A stretch of DNA of 64,000 bases from Trichomonas vaginalis G3. Taxonomy: Eukaryota; Parabasalia; Trichomonadida; Trichomonadidae. Position 1 is the first letter of the stretch. The number at the start of each line of letters is the position of its first letter. This document shows, in pieces, positions 27,302-36,736 of the stretch. The position numbers and the translations under genes were made by a program. The notes beneath the pieces are model-generated. The model was not told the origin of the DNA. It saw only the letters and a list, made by a program, of their open reading frames with translations, and searched no databases. The stretch covers positions 32,565,896 through 32,629,895 of the forward strand of contig NC_067206.1 of the NCBI RefSeq assembly GCF_026262505.1, in the 5' to 3' direction.

Positions 27302-30205
27302 TCAAGTCCTTTTACCATCATAATAGTATCCATCAATGACTTTGCATGTGATCTCTTGAAAGTTGATCAGATCTTGAAGCGTAATGTGGTCTACGAACAT
27401 CTTACAACATGTATTGGAACTGCGAGCAACATTAAGGTCAGGATTGATGTCAGGATTGACGACAATTAATGGGAATGCTGACTTTTTACCAATCGACAAG
27501 ATCTCGATCTGATAGTAAAATCCTGAGATGAACTTTTCCTTTGTTGGTTCAGCTTGGTCATCATCAAAGAGATGTTCTAACAAGTATTCACTGCTCTTCA
27601 TCTCTTCTGTCATGACCTCTGGAATTCCTTCTAAACAGTAAAGTCTAGCAATTGCTGATGGATACAATGATACAGCATCAAAGTCAGTGAAATGTTTCTC
27701 ATTGTTTGCTAACATGCATCTTCCTCCTTGAATGCACTTAGAGATGTATTCTCTTGGTTTTCCTGCTAAGTCGAATAAGTTTCCATTCTTCCAATATACT
27801 CTCATCTCAAAGAGTTTGTTTGAGATAGAACTCATTGAAACATAATCGTAAGCATCTATTTCAAACTCTTTCATGACATCATTACGGAACTTGAGGAATC
27901 CATCTCGTAAAATGCGCACATCTTGACCGCAATAGAATGATGAATAAACTTCCATGTCGAAGTGTTCATCATCTATCTTACAACCTTCAATCTTCTCAAT
28001 GTTCTGATAAAAAGCTTCAATATCTTTGACATGATTCATGGCATCATCAATGTTGCCAATTCTTGTTGTCTTAACAAGGTCTTCTGTGTAGTAATTATAT
28101 GGGAAAACTTCTTTTTCACCACTTTCAAGCTTAAACATTTCAGGGAAATTTTCAAGTTTTGTTGTAATGATAGCATAAGAATCTTTGAAGCATAATAACT
28201 TACCATGATATTTTCCTTGTATCTGCATCGTTTGTGATCCTTTGATGATAGGTGTACCTGTTACTTCTTCAAGACGAGACATGAGGAAAGTGATATCATA
28301 AGATAAGTTGTGGAAATATACTAAACTCTTATCTGGTAAAGCTTCAAGGAATTTTTGAGCACAATTATCTCCCCAAATGGAAGTATAACTGTCATCATCA
28401 TCTTCCATGTAACAAATGTTGTAAGCTTTATGAATGTCACCATCAGTTGAAGCTTCGAAGTCAGCAAAGAAAACATGTTCTCTTGGAAACTTCATGTCTT
28501 TCTTCGTTGTTGCACTCCAATCTTTCTTGACTCTTGTACAATATTTCGGTGTGTAATTTAAGTCAATCATTTCACCTAGTTTCTCTTTGTATAAAGTTGT
28601 GAAATATGTACATAACTCACCAGTTCTGATAGGTTCGAAATAGTTATGTTTGAAACGAAGTTCAAGGATTTTACTGATTGGAGTCACAAGCTTTGAATTG
28701 ATGGCGTATCTTGTTTCATACTTTCTGTTGATGAGCATTTTCTTCTCTAATGACCAATCTTTGCAAACTTGACAGATGTTGTCATAATCTTTGATGAACA
28801 TTGTACTAATAGGAACTTTTTCATTGAGCATGTAATGATCATTCATTAAAAGAAGTTCTATCGTCATCCTTGGTTCTCCATCTGGTTCAAATGTGTAAGA
28901 ATAATTAGAATAGTCTGGATTGTATTTAATGACATGAAACTTTATTCCCGTCTCTTTTGCAATGACTTTTATCTTCATCATTGGAAAGTCTTTGACTCTG
29001 ATCATTTCACGCATATGATCTATTGTGTTTTCATCAACGCCAGCTTCAATACAAGCATAGATAAAGCAACAATCATTCATCATAAGTTTTGCAGTCCTTG
29101 CATTGAGTTCATTAAAGATCTGATACCTTTCAAGGTTGATCGGAAGCTTCAATGTCCATGTCCATAATTGTGCGTTTCTTGAACGGTTTGTTCTGTTCTT
29201 CTTTGTCAATTGGTCTCTCATCTGTTTGAAGTATTCCATTGCAAGATCTCCTGCACCACCTTTCTTTGCAGCTTTAAGAATCTTCTTCTCCATCTCAGTA
29301 AGTTGTATCTCATCTTGAACGTTTCCATTACGTATCTTCATTACAGGTATATTTTGAAACATTGTGTAGTCAAAGATCTCGATCTTTCTTAACTCAGGAA
29401 TGTTGCAAAGGAAGAAGTCATAGTTTGATTCAAGTACTGTTGCAGCTAATGCTCTTACTTCATCAATAGGTGATTCATTAAGGAGTTGATGAACTAATGA
29501 ACCCATTGTATTGACATTAAGATGACGTAATATGTTTGTTCGACTAGACATGTCATAATAAAAGGTCCAATTCTGTTTAAATGCATCGATCTGTTTAATA
29601 AATTCTGTCATTACTTTAGGAAACATTCTATTGAAGTAATCCTTACCTTCTGCATCATAATCTTGTATGTCAAATCTCATGTATCTATTGTTTGCTTTAA
29701 CATTTGGACTTAACCATACTTCACCTTCAGCTCTTTTTCCATTAATGCTAGCAATTGTTCTGTAAGCATTTTCGACCTGTACTTTAGCAAGGTTGTTCTC
29801 ATCTATTGCTGGTTCTACTGGATCAGAGTATAAAGGAGAAATGTTTAACATCTGCCAGATTGTATGTCTTGTTTCATGATTTGACTGTTGTCTACCAGGT
29901 TGTGGTGCCATATTCATTAAAGCTTGTACGTGATCTCGACTTTCTTCAGATCTTCTTGTTCTTCCTGGTTGAGAATCCATGTTCATCAAAGAATCTAAGT
30001 GTTGGTTAACTGTTTGTACTCTAGAAGTAAAGTCTTCAACAGTCCTTATATTATTTTGCATACATGCATTGTATAATGAACGTTTATGAGCTTTCTTCAG
30101 ATCTGTTATACTAGATCTTGGATTGAAGCGAATAGTAAAGAAGTTCAAAGCATCTTTGAAGTCTTGAGCTTTCATGCTTCCAATAAAACTATTCAGCGTC
30201 TTCAT
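27302..30205 (-). CDS. Mav-A part: protein-primed type B DNA polymerase
   Basis: ATG at 30205 starts MKTLNSFIGSMKAQDFKDAL. Long N-terminal region, then proofreading motifs: FFADFEA (Exo I), YFHNLSYD (Exo II) and YCGQDVRIL (Exo III). These are followed by the polymerase motif A FDAVSLYPSAIARLYCLEG. Closely related to the PolB of Mav-D. Polinton PolB copies the element by protein priming. Its neighbours are the ATPase portion and the minor-capsid-like gene; the arrangement belongs to a broken element. Confidence 0.88.
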   Translation of the reverse strand: MKTLNSFIGSMKAQDFKDALNFFTIRFNPRSSITDLKKAHKRSLYNACMQNNIRTVEDFTSRVQTVNQHLDSLMNMDSQPGRTRRSEESRDHVQALMNMAPQPGRQQSNHETRHTIWQMLNISPLYSDPVEPAIDENNLAKVQVENAYRTIASINGKRAEGEVWLSPNVKANNRYMRFDIQDYDAEGKDYFNRMFPKVMTEFIKQIDAFKQNWTFYYDMSSRTNILRHLNVNTMGSLVHQLLNESPIDEVRALAATVLESNYDFFLCNIPELRKIEIFDYTMFQNIPVMKIRNGNVQDEIQLTEMEKKILKAAKKGGAGDLAMEYFKQMRDQLTKKNRTNRSRNAQLWTWTLKLPINLERYQIFNELNARTAKLMMNDCCFIYACIEAGVDENTIDHMREMIRVKDFPMMKIKVIAKETGIKFHVIKYNPDYSNYSYTFEPDGEPRMTIELLLMNDHYMLNEKVPISTMFIKDYDNICQVCKDWSLEKKMLINRKYETRYAINSKLVTPISKILELRFKHNYFEPIRTGELCTYFTTLYKEKLGEMIDLNYTPKYCTRVKKDWSATTKKDMKFPREHVFFADFEASTDGDIHKAYNICYMEDDDDSYTSIWGDNCAQKFLEALPDKSLVYFHNLSYDITFLMSRLEEVTGTPIIKGSQTMQIQGKYHGKLLCFKDSYAIITTKLENFPEMFKLESGEKEVFPYNYYTEDLVKTTRIGNIDDAMNHVKDIEAFYQNIEKIEGCKIDDEHFDMEVYSSFYCGQDVRILRDGFLKFRNDVMKEFEIDAYDYVSMSSISNKLFEMRVYWKNGNLFDLAGKPREYISKCIQGGRCMLANNEKHFTDFDAVSLYPSAIARLYCLEGIPEVMTEEMKSSEYLLEHLFDDDQAEPTKEKFISGFYYQIEILSIGKKSAFPLIVVNPDINPDLNVARSSNTCCKMFVDHITLQDLINFQEITCKVIDGYYYDGKRT

Positions 30206-30238
30206 TTATGTAGAATAAAAATAAACGATTAATTTATT

Positions 30239-31070
30239 TTATCGTTCTTCTTCATCAGGATCATAATCCTCAAATTCTTCATCTAATTCAAGCTTCTTTA
30301 TCTCTACAACTATATTTAATGGACTAAAAAGTTTGATCGGTTGATCTTGACAGTCAACTAGAGTAAAAGTGACATTATTGAGTTCCCATGGATATGCATC
30401 ATACCAGTTCTGCAATTCTTTTGCAATGATTGGTTTTCCTGGCAGAAGAAACTCTGAGACATTAAACACTTCTGTACATCACGTTTGTTGAATTTTTTAC
30501 TCCTGCAATGTTATTGAAGCCAGAAATTGATGATAATGATGACCTTAAGAATAGTTCATTACCGAATGATAAATATGGTGTTGATGGCATTGTTAATGAG
30601 AAGTATTCACCATCTTTGTCAAATACTAATGGTAGCTTTGAGTTATACATACCTAATAACATCATTGCTCTATGTGATGCATCAACTATTTTGAAAGTAT
30701 CTGTGTTTTCTGATGTTATAGAAAGTTTGATTCTACCAAATGGGTCTTGGTTGACAGTAATTGTTGGTTTTTCATCTTGTGTAAACACATTTTTCTGTAA
30801 ATAGTCTAAGTAGTTATGTTCATCATATTTACACTTATCTTCAAAGTAATATGTTAGAAATAACTCTTCATGAGATGGAGTATATACATCTGGTTCTTTT
30901 TCTGCCTTAAATGTTGTGTAATCAACTTTAGTAGATAATGCAAAGTTTGCATATGTATTAATTGACCTCACTCTCATCATAACTTTTGTCGGATGACCCA
31001 TGTTTGGGTCTGCATGGAATTGGATTGTTCCATAATTGTTTGGATCTGTGGATTGCAAATAATACAGCAT
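30239..31070 (-). CDS. Mav-A part: minor-capsid-like protein
   Basis: ATG at 31070 gives MLYYLQSTDPNNYGTIQF, matching Mav-B 10554-11329. It closes with the strand motif FTLVDCQDQPIKLFSPLNIV and an acidic tail (LDEEFEDYDPDEEER). Divergently paired with the fibre gene across 19 bp, exactly as in Mav-B. Role as for the Mav-B homologue: structural, possibly vertex. Confidence 0.5.
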
Positions 31071-31089
31071 TTTTAACAGAATAAAAAAG
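31071..31089. promoter_or_regulatory. Mav-A divergent promoter, 19 bp
   Basis: TTTTTAACAGAATAAAAAAG separates opposed start codons; toward the minus gene it reads TTTTTTATTCTG before the ATG. Confidence 0.5.
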
Positions 31090-33672
31090 ATGAGCGTTGT
31101 TCCATATGCATTTGAGTGTGAAAAGGCTCGTTTAATACAATATGACAAATATACATTAACTATCAAAGAAGATGCATTAGTGTTAAGTAAAGAAGGAGAA
31201 GATGATGTAGTCATTGGTGGTTCCACTGATTTAGTACCTTATGATGCATTAAATACTATGATGAATGTTGTCAATGATAGATTAACATCATTAGAGACAT
31301 TTAAGGATGAAGCAAATTTCTTCGCTCCTGATAAGAAATATATGTTATCATGTATGGCTGATAATGGATTACAAACAACTCGTGAGATAAATATTAATGA
31401 AGCATTAGAGACTATCATCTATCATGTCAAACGGTTATTATCGGTTGACCATGGAGTTCATTTTGACCCAAAGTCTACATTGTTTAATATCCCATTCATT
31501 GAAAACAATGTATTAACAACTAGAGAAGATACTTTATATAATGCATTAAACATTGCTTTTGCTTATATTTTAGGTCATGAACAGATACAAAATAGTGGTA
31601 TTGCAATATACTTGGATAAAGTTATGTTAAAGAAACCTTTGACGTTTACTGAAGATGGACCTAAAGCAACTGGTATTGCTGGTGATGGAGTTATTCTCAC
31701 AAAGGAATACTTAAAGAAACATATTGATGATTTTGTTGAACGACAAGATAATAAAGGTCAGTCATTTAATCCTTTCAGTCTCATTGGTGACCTTGTTAAT
31801 GCAGGCATAACTGGTGCGGCATATGCTTCATTACAGCACCAAATTAATGCAATATGGGCTTTTCTCGGAAAAGATGAAGGTTTGGATACGTTGAGAAGTA
31901 CATTCGGTGGTGAGGGAGGAAATTTTCCTGAAGCCGTCAACGATTTTGTTGACAATGTCCAAGATGCAGCTGAAAAAGTAACACAGTCTGGAAATAGCAT
32001 AAGTCGTCAAGGGCATCAACTACTTGATGAAAATGCGATGGAGCTATATGATCTGTCAGAAGGTATTGGCGAACCTATGTCTGACAACTATATTGAAGAA
32101 ATAATTACTCAACGAGTTAATGATGGTTGGGATATATTGCGGGAAGTTGAGTTACCTTTACTAAGAAGTGTTGAAGAAAATAAGGAAACTCTACTTGATA
32201 AATTGACAAAAATAGTGCCTGGTTTCAAAGACATTCTGTATCAAAGTTTTAAGATTATGATATTAAATAAACTAAAGTCTGATGGTGATAATTTACATGA
32301 CTTAACAATGATTATGCTTGCTGAGATAACAAGGAAAGTTGACGACAACAAAAATAATGCAGGAAGAACTGCACTTGAGATTGCAGACAAAGCCGACAAA
32401 TCTTATGTTGATACTGAGATTGCAAAGAAATTGGACAAAGGTAATGAGATGACATTTGATATAATACATGGACTCACAAAGAAACGACAAACGGGTGAAG
32501 TTATATTAAGACCAGATGGAACTGAAGAACATGTGGAAGAAGAGTTTAAGGATAAAGTTAACTTCCCTGATGGTGTTAGTTCTGGCTCAATTGTGTATAA
32601 AGGTGAAGAATTAATCAATACATTTAGTCATATATATAATGAACTAGAACAACAGCGAACAGTAACGAACTCACTAATAGGTCACACTCATGAAACATTT
32701 ACAACCGTTAGAGCAGATGACATAATACTGAACTTTGACCTCGGTTCAAAAGCTCCTTTACCAAATCCAAGCACTAGTGTAAGAGATACACTTAATAGTT
32801 TAGATAGTAAATGTACGAATATTGAAGGACATGTCAGAAACTTTGAAGCATATGAACTACCAGCAATGCTAGACAAGAAAGCTGATAAAACTTATGTGGA
32901 TGAACAGATAAAGAATGTGAGTGATATGAAGACAATACCTTTCATTACTGAAGAGTTTGAAGTGAATGAAGCTTATGATGTGAGTGAATATTTTACTAAA
33001 GAAGCTGAGGATGAAGATAGTCGCCTTTATAAGTACACAAGAAAGAAAGGTTATATTACTGAAGGTTCATATCATTATGACCCAATGTATACTCAAGAAA
33101 CAGGTAACATTAATGTCAATGATGAAACATTTCATGCATACGATTATTTTGCAGACCCTTCATTATTTACACCTATATTTAACCTCAAAGTTACTAAGAA
33201 AACATCATTAGAAACACTAATGATGCAGAAAATATACCCTGTTGGAAGTATTTATACCTCTATGAATAACACATCACCTGAGCAAATATTTGGTTTCGGT
33301 AAGTGGACTCAAATTGTTGACCGTTTCTTATACTGCGCTAATTCATCTAAAGAGATTGGTGGTTCTAAGAAAATAAGTGTGGATAATTTACCTTCACATA
33401 ATCATAGGTTCAGTGCAACAACATCTACAAATGGAGAACATACACATTCGATGACAAAAAGAGGTTATACAAATCTTGCTACAGGTTCTGATAGGCAAGG
33501 TATGAATAGATATGATATCACAGATGACCCTAGAGATGTTAGTACAGGTATTTTCTGCGGATCTGCAGGAAACCATACTCACACAGTAGCTGGAATCACA
33601 GATACAACAGGAAAAGGTGTCAACTATATGCCTCCATTTATGACTGTTTATTGTTGGTATAGGAGTGAGTAA
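31090..33672 (+). CDS. Mav-A part: 860-residue fibre with phage tail-collar-like C-terminus
   Basis: One open frame, MSVVPYAFECEKARLIQYDK. Region order: N-terminal anchor similar to Mav-B; helical/coiled shaft with KADKSYV-type heptad stretches; one 70-residue block with TTVRADDIILNFDLGSKAP and FEAYELPAMLDKKADK; then a C-terminal domain. That domain runs YPVGSIYTSMNN, FGFGKWTQIVDRFLYC, GGSKKISVDNLPSHNH, HTH, NYMPPFMTVYCWYRSE. This HNH/HTH-rich ending with the closing PPF-TVY-WYR is the pattern of phage T4 gp10 C-terminal/tail-collar domains. It probably forms a trimeric attachment fibre on the virion. No collagen stretch is evident here, unlike Mav-B. Confidence 0.8.
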   Translation: MSVVPYAFECEKARLIQYDKYTLTIKEDALVLSKEGEDDVVIGGSTDLVPYDALNTMMNVVNDRLTSLETFKDEANFFAPDKKYMLSCMADNGLQTTREININEALETIIYHVKRLLSVDHGVHFDPKSTLFNIPFIENNVLTTREDTLYNALNIAFAYILGHEQIQNSGIAIYLDKVMLKKPLTFTEDGPKATGIAGDGVILTKEYLKKHIDDFVERQDNKGQSFNPFSLIGDLVNAGITGAAYASLQHQINAIWAFLGKDEGLDTLRSTFGGEGGNFPEAVNDFVDNVQDAAEKVTQSGNSISRQGHQLLDENAMELYDLSEGIGEPMSDNYIEEIITQRVNDGWDILREVELPLLRSVEENKETLLDKLTKIVPGFKDILYQSFKIMILNKLKSDGDNLHDLTMIMLAEITRKVDDNKNNAGRTALEIADKADKSYVDTEIAKKLDKGNEMTFDIIHGLTKKRQTGEVILRPDGTEEHVEEEFKDKVNFPDGVSSGSIVYKGEELINTFSHIYNELEQQRTVTNSLIGHTHETFTTVRADDIILNFDLGSKAPLPNPSTSVRDTLNSLDSKCTNIEGHVRNFEAYELPAMLDKKADKTYVDEQIKNVSDMKTIPFITEEFEVNEAYDVSEYFTKEAEDEDSRLYKYTRKKGYITEGSYHYDPMYTQETGNINVNDETFHAYDYFADPSLFTPIFNLKVTKKTSLETLMMQKIYPVGSIYTSMNNTSPEQIFGFGKWTQIVDRFLYCANSSKEIGGSKKISVDNLPSHNHRFSATTSTNGEHTHSMTKRGYTNLATGSDRQGMNRYDITDDPRDVSTGIFCGSAGNHTHTVAGITDTTGKGVNYMPPFMTVYCWYRSE

Positions 33673-33863
33673 AAATATATGTTATTATATGTGTTATAAT
33701 ATATTTTTATTATATATGGGTTTACATGTCAAAAAAATCTGGCACGTAAAGTTTACATTTTTTAATGGCTTAGAACAAAGCCACACTCGTGCCAAAAGCT
33801 CCTGAAGAGAACAAAGCCAAGGATGATGTTAATTCGTCATCCTCAGAAGAAGAGGAAATACCC

Positions 33864-34250
33864 ATGGCTGCAAAGAGAGAGGTCAAGATCAAGATCCCCG
33901 ATCCCCAAAAACAGACAGCAAAGAAGACCGGACCTCCTGCTACTCCAAGAGAGCTTCTACTTGCAACAAGAGTCAGGGAAATGACAGCTCTCTTGGAGAA
34001 ACAGGAGATCACGATCGCTGATCTCAAGGAATCACAGAAGAAGGTTAAGGAACAAGTTCGGAAGAACCAAGAGTATATTCGTTACCTTGAGAGGAACAAT
34101 GGCTCGTACGCAAATAGAATCAGTGATCTGATCTATGAGAAACAATGCCTCGGTGACCAAGCAGACAACTGGCATTCCCGGTGCCTTTACGCAGAAGCGT
34201 GCCTCCAACAATTAAAGAAGTGTATCAGAAATTTAGCGAACGATCTCTGA
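33864..34250 (+). CDS. Mav-A part: 128-residue coiled-coil protein
   Basis: First in-frame ATG at 33864 (MAAKREVKIKIPDPQKQTAK). A long charged helix follows (VREMTALLEKQEITIADLKE to YIRYLERNNG). An upstream acidic Ser/Glu stretch is in frame but has no ATG. Base composition is richer in G+C than the rest of A. No family recognised. Confidence 0.5.
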   Translation: MAAKREVKIKIPDPQKQTAKKTGPPATPRELLLATRVREMTALLEKQEITIADLKESQKKVKEQVRKNQEYIRYLERNNGSYANRISDLIYEKQCLGDQADNWHSRCLYAEACLQQLKKCIRNLANDL

Positions 34251-34348
34251 TCCCTCCTCTAAACCACGAATAAACACCTAATTTTACTACTATAACTCTT
34301 TTTTATACTCACATATATAGTCTCACACTCATATATACAGATCACGAT

Positions 34349-34364
34349 CTTTGTGATCACAAAG
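34349..34364. repeat. 16-bp perfect palindrome in a convergent spacer
   Basis: CTTTGTGATCACAAAG lies in the 230-bp spacer between the 3' ends of the two coiled-coil genes; GATC-rich repeats surround it. Confidence 0.7.
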
Positions 34365-34480
34365 GTCGTCCTCAAACACATAAAAAAAGAGTAAAGTTAT
34401 TAAATGAATGTTTATTCTGAAGGGATTTGATTTGTTGAGTTTTCTTAGGTACTGTGGTCAACAAGATCTTGATCTTGTTA

Positions 34481-34852
34481 TCATTCTTTATCCTCCTCTG
34501 AGGATTGGAGGTTTATTATAAGTACTTCCTCTTTTTCTGTCTGAACATCTCCTTCCTCCGTTTGATCATCCTCTTCCTCTGTTTGATCGTCAACAAGTGG
34601 CTTCTTTCTTTGTTCTATTGCATACTCGATCATTTTCATTGTTCTCTTCATTCTTTGTATTTGCGAGTATTGCTTACTTATAATGTGATCTTGGTTTCTT
34701 ATGATCTTTGTCATGATCTCGATCCTCTTCTGGATCCTTTGTCTCTTATCTGTTGGAACATCATCCATATCAATTGGTGCGAATAAGAATCCCCCAGTTG
34801 TACGTCTGGCTGTTTCTTCGCCACTAAAGGCACGTCTCATTATGGCGTCCAT
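34481..34852 (-). CDS. Mav-A part: 123-residue coiled-coil protein with acidic tail
   Basis: MDAIMRRAFSGEETARRTTG starts a protein with a basic helical centre (KRQRIQKRIEIMTKIIRNQD) and repeats of DDQTEEE type toward the end. Nearest gene to the right terminus of A. No family recognised. Confidence 0.5.
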   Translation of the reverse strand: MDAIMRRAFSGEETARRTTGGFLFAPIDMDDVPTDKRQRIQKRIEIMTKIIRNQDHIISKQYSQIQRMKRTMKMIEYAIEQRKKPLVDDQTEEEDDQTEEGDVQTEKEEVLIINLQSSEEDKE

Positions 34853-34915
34853 AATAATTATGACACTTTTTTCTTTCTCAATTATACTATATAATAATAA
34901 ATGTAGGCATTATAT

Positions 34916-34993
34916 ATTGTGCGTGCCCGTGTGATTGCAATATGGTCCCATTGTGTCGGGACCGCGTGCTGGAGGCACACGGGCACGCACAAT
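34916..34993. repeat. Extra inverted copy of the tip at the right end of Mav-A
   Basis: ATTGTGCGTGCCCGTGTG (34916-34933) is the exact complement of 34976-34993, enclosing a second stem GGTCCC/GGGACC (34944-34949, 34958-34963). The left end of A does not have the extra arm. Confidence 0.88.
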
Positions 34994-35006
34994 GTATTAC
35001 TGTACT
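34947..35006 (-). repeat. Right terminal inverted repeat of Mav-A
   Basis: Complement of 4600-4659 with one visible difference. Followed directly by TTTGCT. Confidence 0.92.
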
Positions 35007-35012
35007 TTTGCT

Positions 35013-35294
35013 TGCATCATGACCGAATAATGACGTAAACTATCACAGTATAGTTTGTTATTATATGGCTATTAACAGATAACAATAATATTTTGATACA
35101 ATAAGTCATAGTATTAGAGTTTCATGCTAATTATTTTTATTCTCCACACATATAAGTTGAATAAAGGTGGAATGTAATTTTGTACTAAATTTCTTGTGCA
35201 AATGTGTTACATTTACAGAATTAGCCTCTCTATAAGTCTACAAAATCGAAATTTCAAATCAAGTTTTCGTCTCATTCGGTGTCAAAAGATCTTA
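35013..35294. other. Short host spacer between two Mavericks
   Basis: About 280 bp of A+T-rich DNA with no frame or repeat that I can support. It lies between the right target duplication of A and the probable left end of C. Confidence 0.5.
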
Positions 35295-35318
35295 AGTATC
35301 ATATAAGGTCAGGTAAGT

Positions 35319-35351
35319 GGGGCTTCCAGGCGCGTTGCGCCCTCTAGCCCC
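35319..35351 (+). repeat. GC-rich hairpin near the left tip of Mav-C
   Basis: 15-nt arms (35319-35333 and 35337-35351) pair as GGGGCT/AGCCCC outside and GGCGC/GCGCC inside, with four mismatches between and loop GTT. Confidence 0.8.
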
Positions 35352-35392
35352 GAAGATGTTTAGTATAAATGAAGCTTTTATTCGGAAAATTG

Positions 35393-36339
35393 TTAGTCTT
35401 CTGGTGTGAATTCGGAGGACTCTTCTTGGATAGAGTCTTGTATTTCCTCCTCCTCTTCTTCCTCCTCCATTGCTTCTGGGAAGAAGCCTTCTTCTGGGTC
35501 GAAAACATTATATAATGTGTAATTGAATGACACATTATATCTTTCTTTGAGTTCGCTCCTGACAAAGAACTTAGTTCCAGGAATACAGAAGACTTCTGTG
35601 CGTTGGAAAAGCTGATGTCCTGGAACGAATTTGGCAATTAGAGACTTCTTTTTCCGAATTGTTCAGGAGTTTTCATGACGACAGTAACAACATCTCCATC
35701 TGCGAGGTCTTGTTGTTGTTCGGAAAGGTAAAGAGCAATGATATGAATGGTTGCTGCGTTGAATTCGAGAAAGTCGAATTCAAATTGTGTTGTCGTATAA
35801 CATTCAAACCATTTTGTACGGTTGTCTCCGAACTCGTCAACGTATTCATCTTCGTCATATCCATAACTCAAGACTTGGAATTCGGCAATTCTCGTGTCGA
35901 ATGACCGTTGGATGTAACGAGGAAGATTTTGACGAACTTGGTATAAAGTTCTCAACATTATAAGCTTAGTAAATGTTGGAAAATACTGAACTAAGACATC
36001 GCTAAGCTCAATTGGACTTGGAATTGTCTTAGTAAGTTCAATTGAACTAGTAATTGCTTTGTTCAGAACTTCACAGAACTGAGTATTGTATGTAGCGTCT
36101 GGTTGTGTGTTTTCTTCGGCGTCTTTGAGATATTTAGAGCAAATTTGTTGAAGAATTTCTCTTAATTCGCTGTTAGACTTTTTGGTGGTTATTCTAACCG
36201 CTGTGCCGGTTCTTGGAGGTTGTGGGGCTTTGGCTTTGGTTAGCGGTTGAGAATTGTTAATGTTTGAATTGTGGTTAACTGACCAAAAAAGACAGATATT
36301 TAAATATTTGAGATGAACCGTTTTCGTCAACGGTAACAC
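35393..36339 (-). CDS. Mav-C part: unknown protein region with Glu-rich C-terminus
   Basis: Minus-strand coding region. Segments: SNSELREILQQICSKYLKDA, then DVLVQYFPTFTKLIMLRTLY, RSFDTRIAEFQVLSYGYDED, and a Glu-rich end. The YFP block resembles the YFPRYSVLIAYIQEIL segment of the Mav-B fibre region, hinting at a shared structural domain. No clear ATG is visible at the 5' side, where a long imperfect hairpin (36301-36399) begins. It belongs to a broken element; function not assigned. Confidence 0.4.
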
Positions 36340-36510
36340 CCACTATTTTTTTATTTTATTTAATAGTTACCGTTGGAAAAACAGTTTATCTCAAATATTG
36401 AATGAATTATAAACGTTTTTTGTTTTCTATATATACTTTTTTGTCCAACGGTAAAACTTTTTTACACAACGGTTTTTGAGAGTCGTCTCCGTTGACTTTT
36501 TTGTAGAGCA
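36301..36510. promoter_or_regulatory. Long imperfect hairpin and CAACGG cluster
   Basis: AATATTTGAGAT near 36303 pairs with ATCTCAAATATT near 36389 around an A/T-rich loop. CAACGG or its complement occurs at 36328, 36370, 36446, 36467 and 36489. CAACGG fits the general Myb-type site YAACNG. The rest of 36511-36736 holds nothing I can name. Confidence 0.5.
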
Positions 36511-36736
36511 CTTAAAATAGTATAACTTTGTCCGGACAAGTAAGGGTCTATCATCGCTACAGGAAAAGTTACAGGCGTTCCAAGGAAGTATACTTTGAGA
36601 AGCCTTTCCCCCTTATAGAATGAGATAGGACGGTTATTTTACAAAACTGACAACACGTTGACCGAGTAGTTTTTTGTGCTGAACAAAAAGTGTCATATAA
36701 ACATCTGTCAAAAACCGCTTTTTAACTTCACTTAAA

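Larger units (their letters stand above)
4600..35006. mobile_element. Mav-A: Maverick/Polinton element containing a second nested element
   Basis: 60-bp inverted ends (4600-4659 and 34947-35006) match with one visible difference and are flanked by perfect TTTGCT duplications. The inner element Mav-B occupies 6088-27238, so A itself is about 9.3 kb, well below the usual 15-25 kb. Parts seen: capsid-like gene, packaging ATPase, PolB, second minor-capsid-like gene, fibre, and two coiled-coil genes. No integrase or major capsid gene is seen. It is a broken, reduced copy. The near-identity of its ends suggests a young insertion. Confidence 0.92.
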
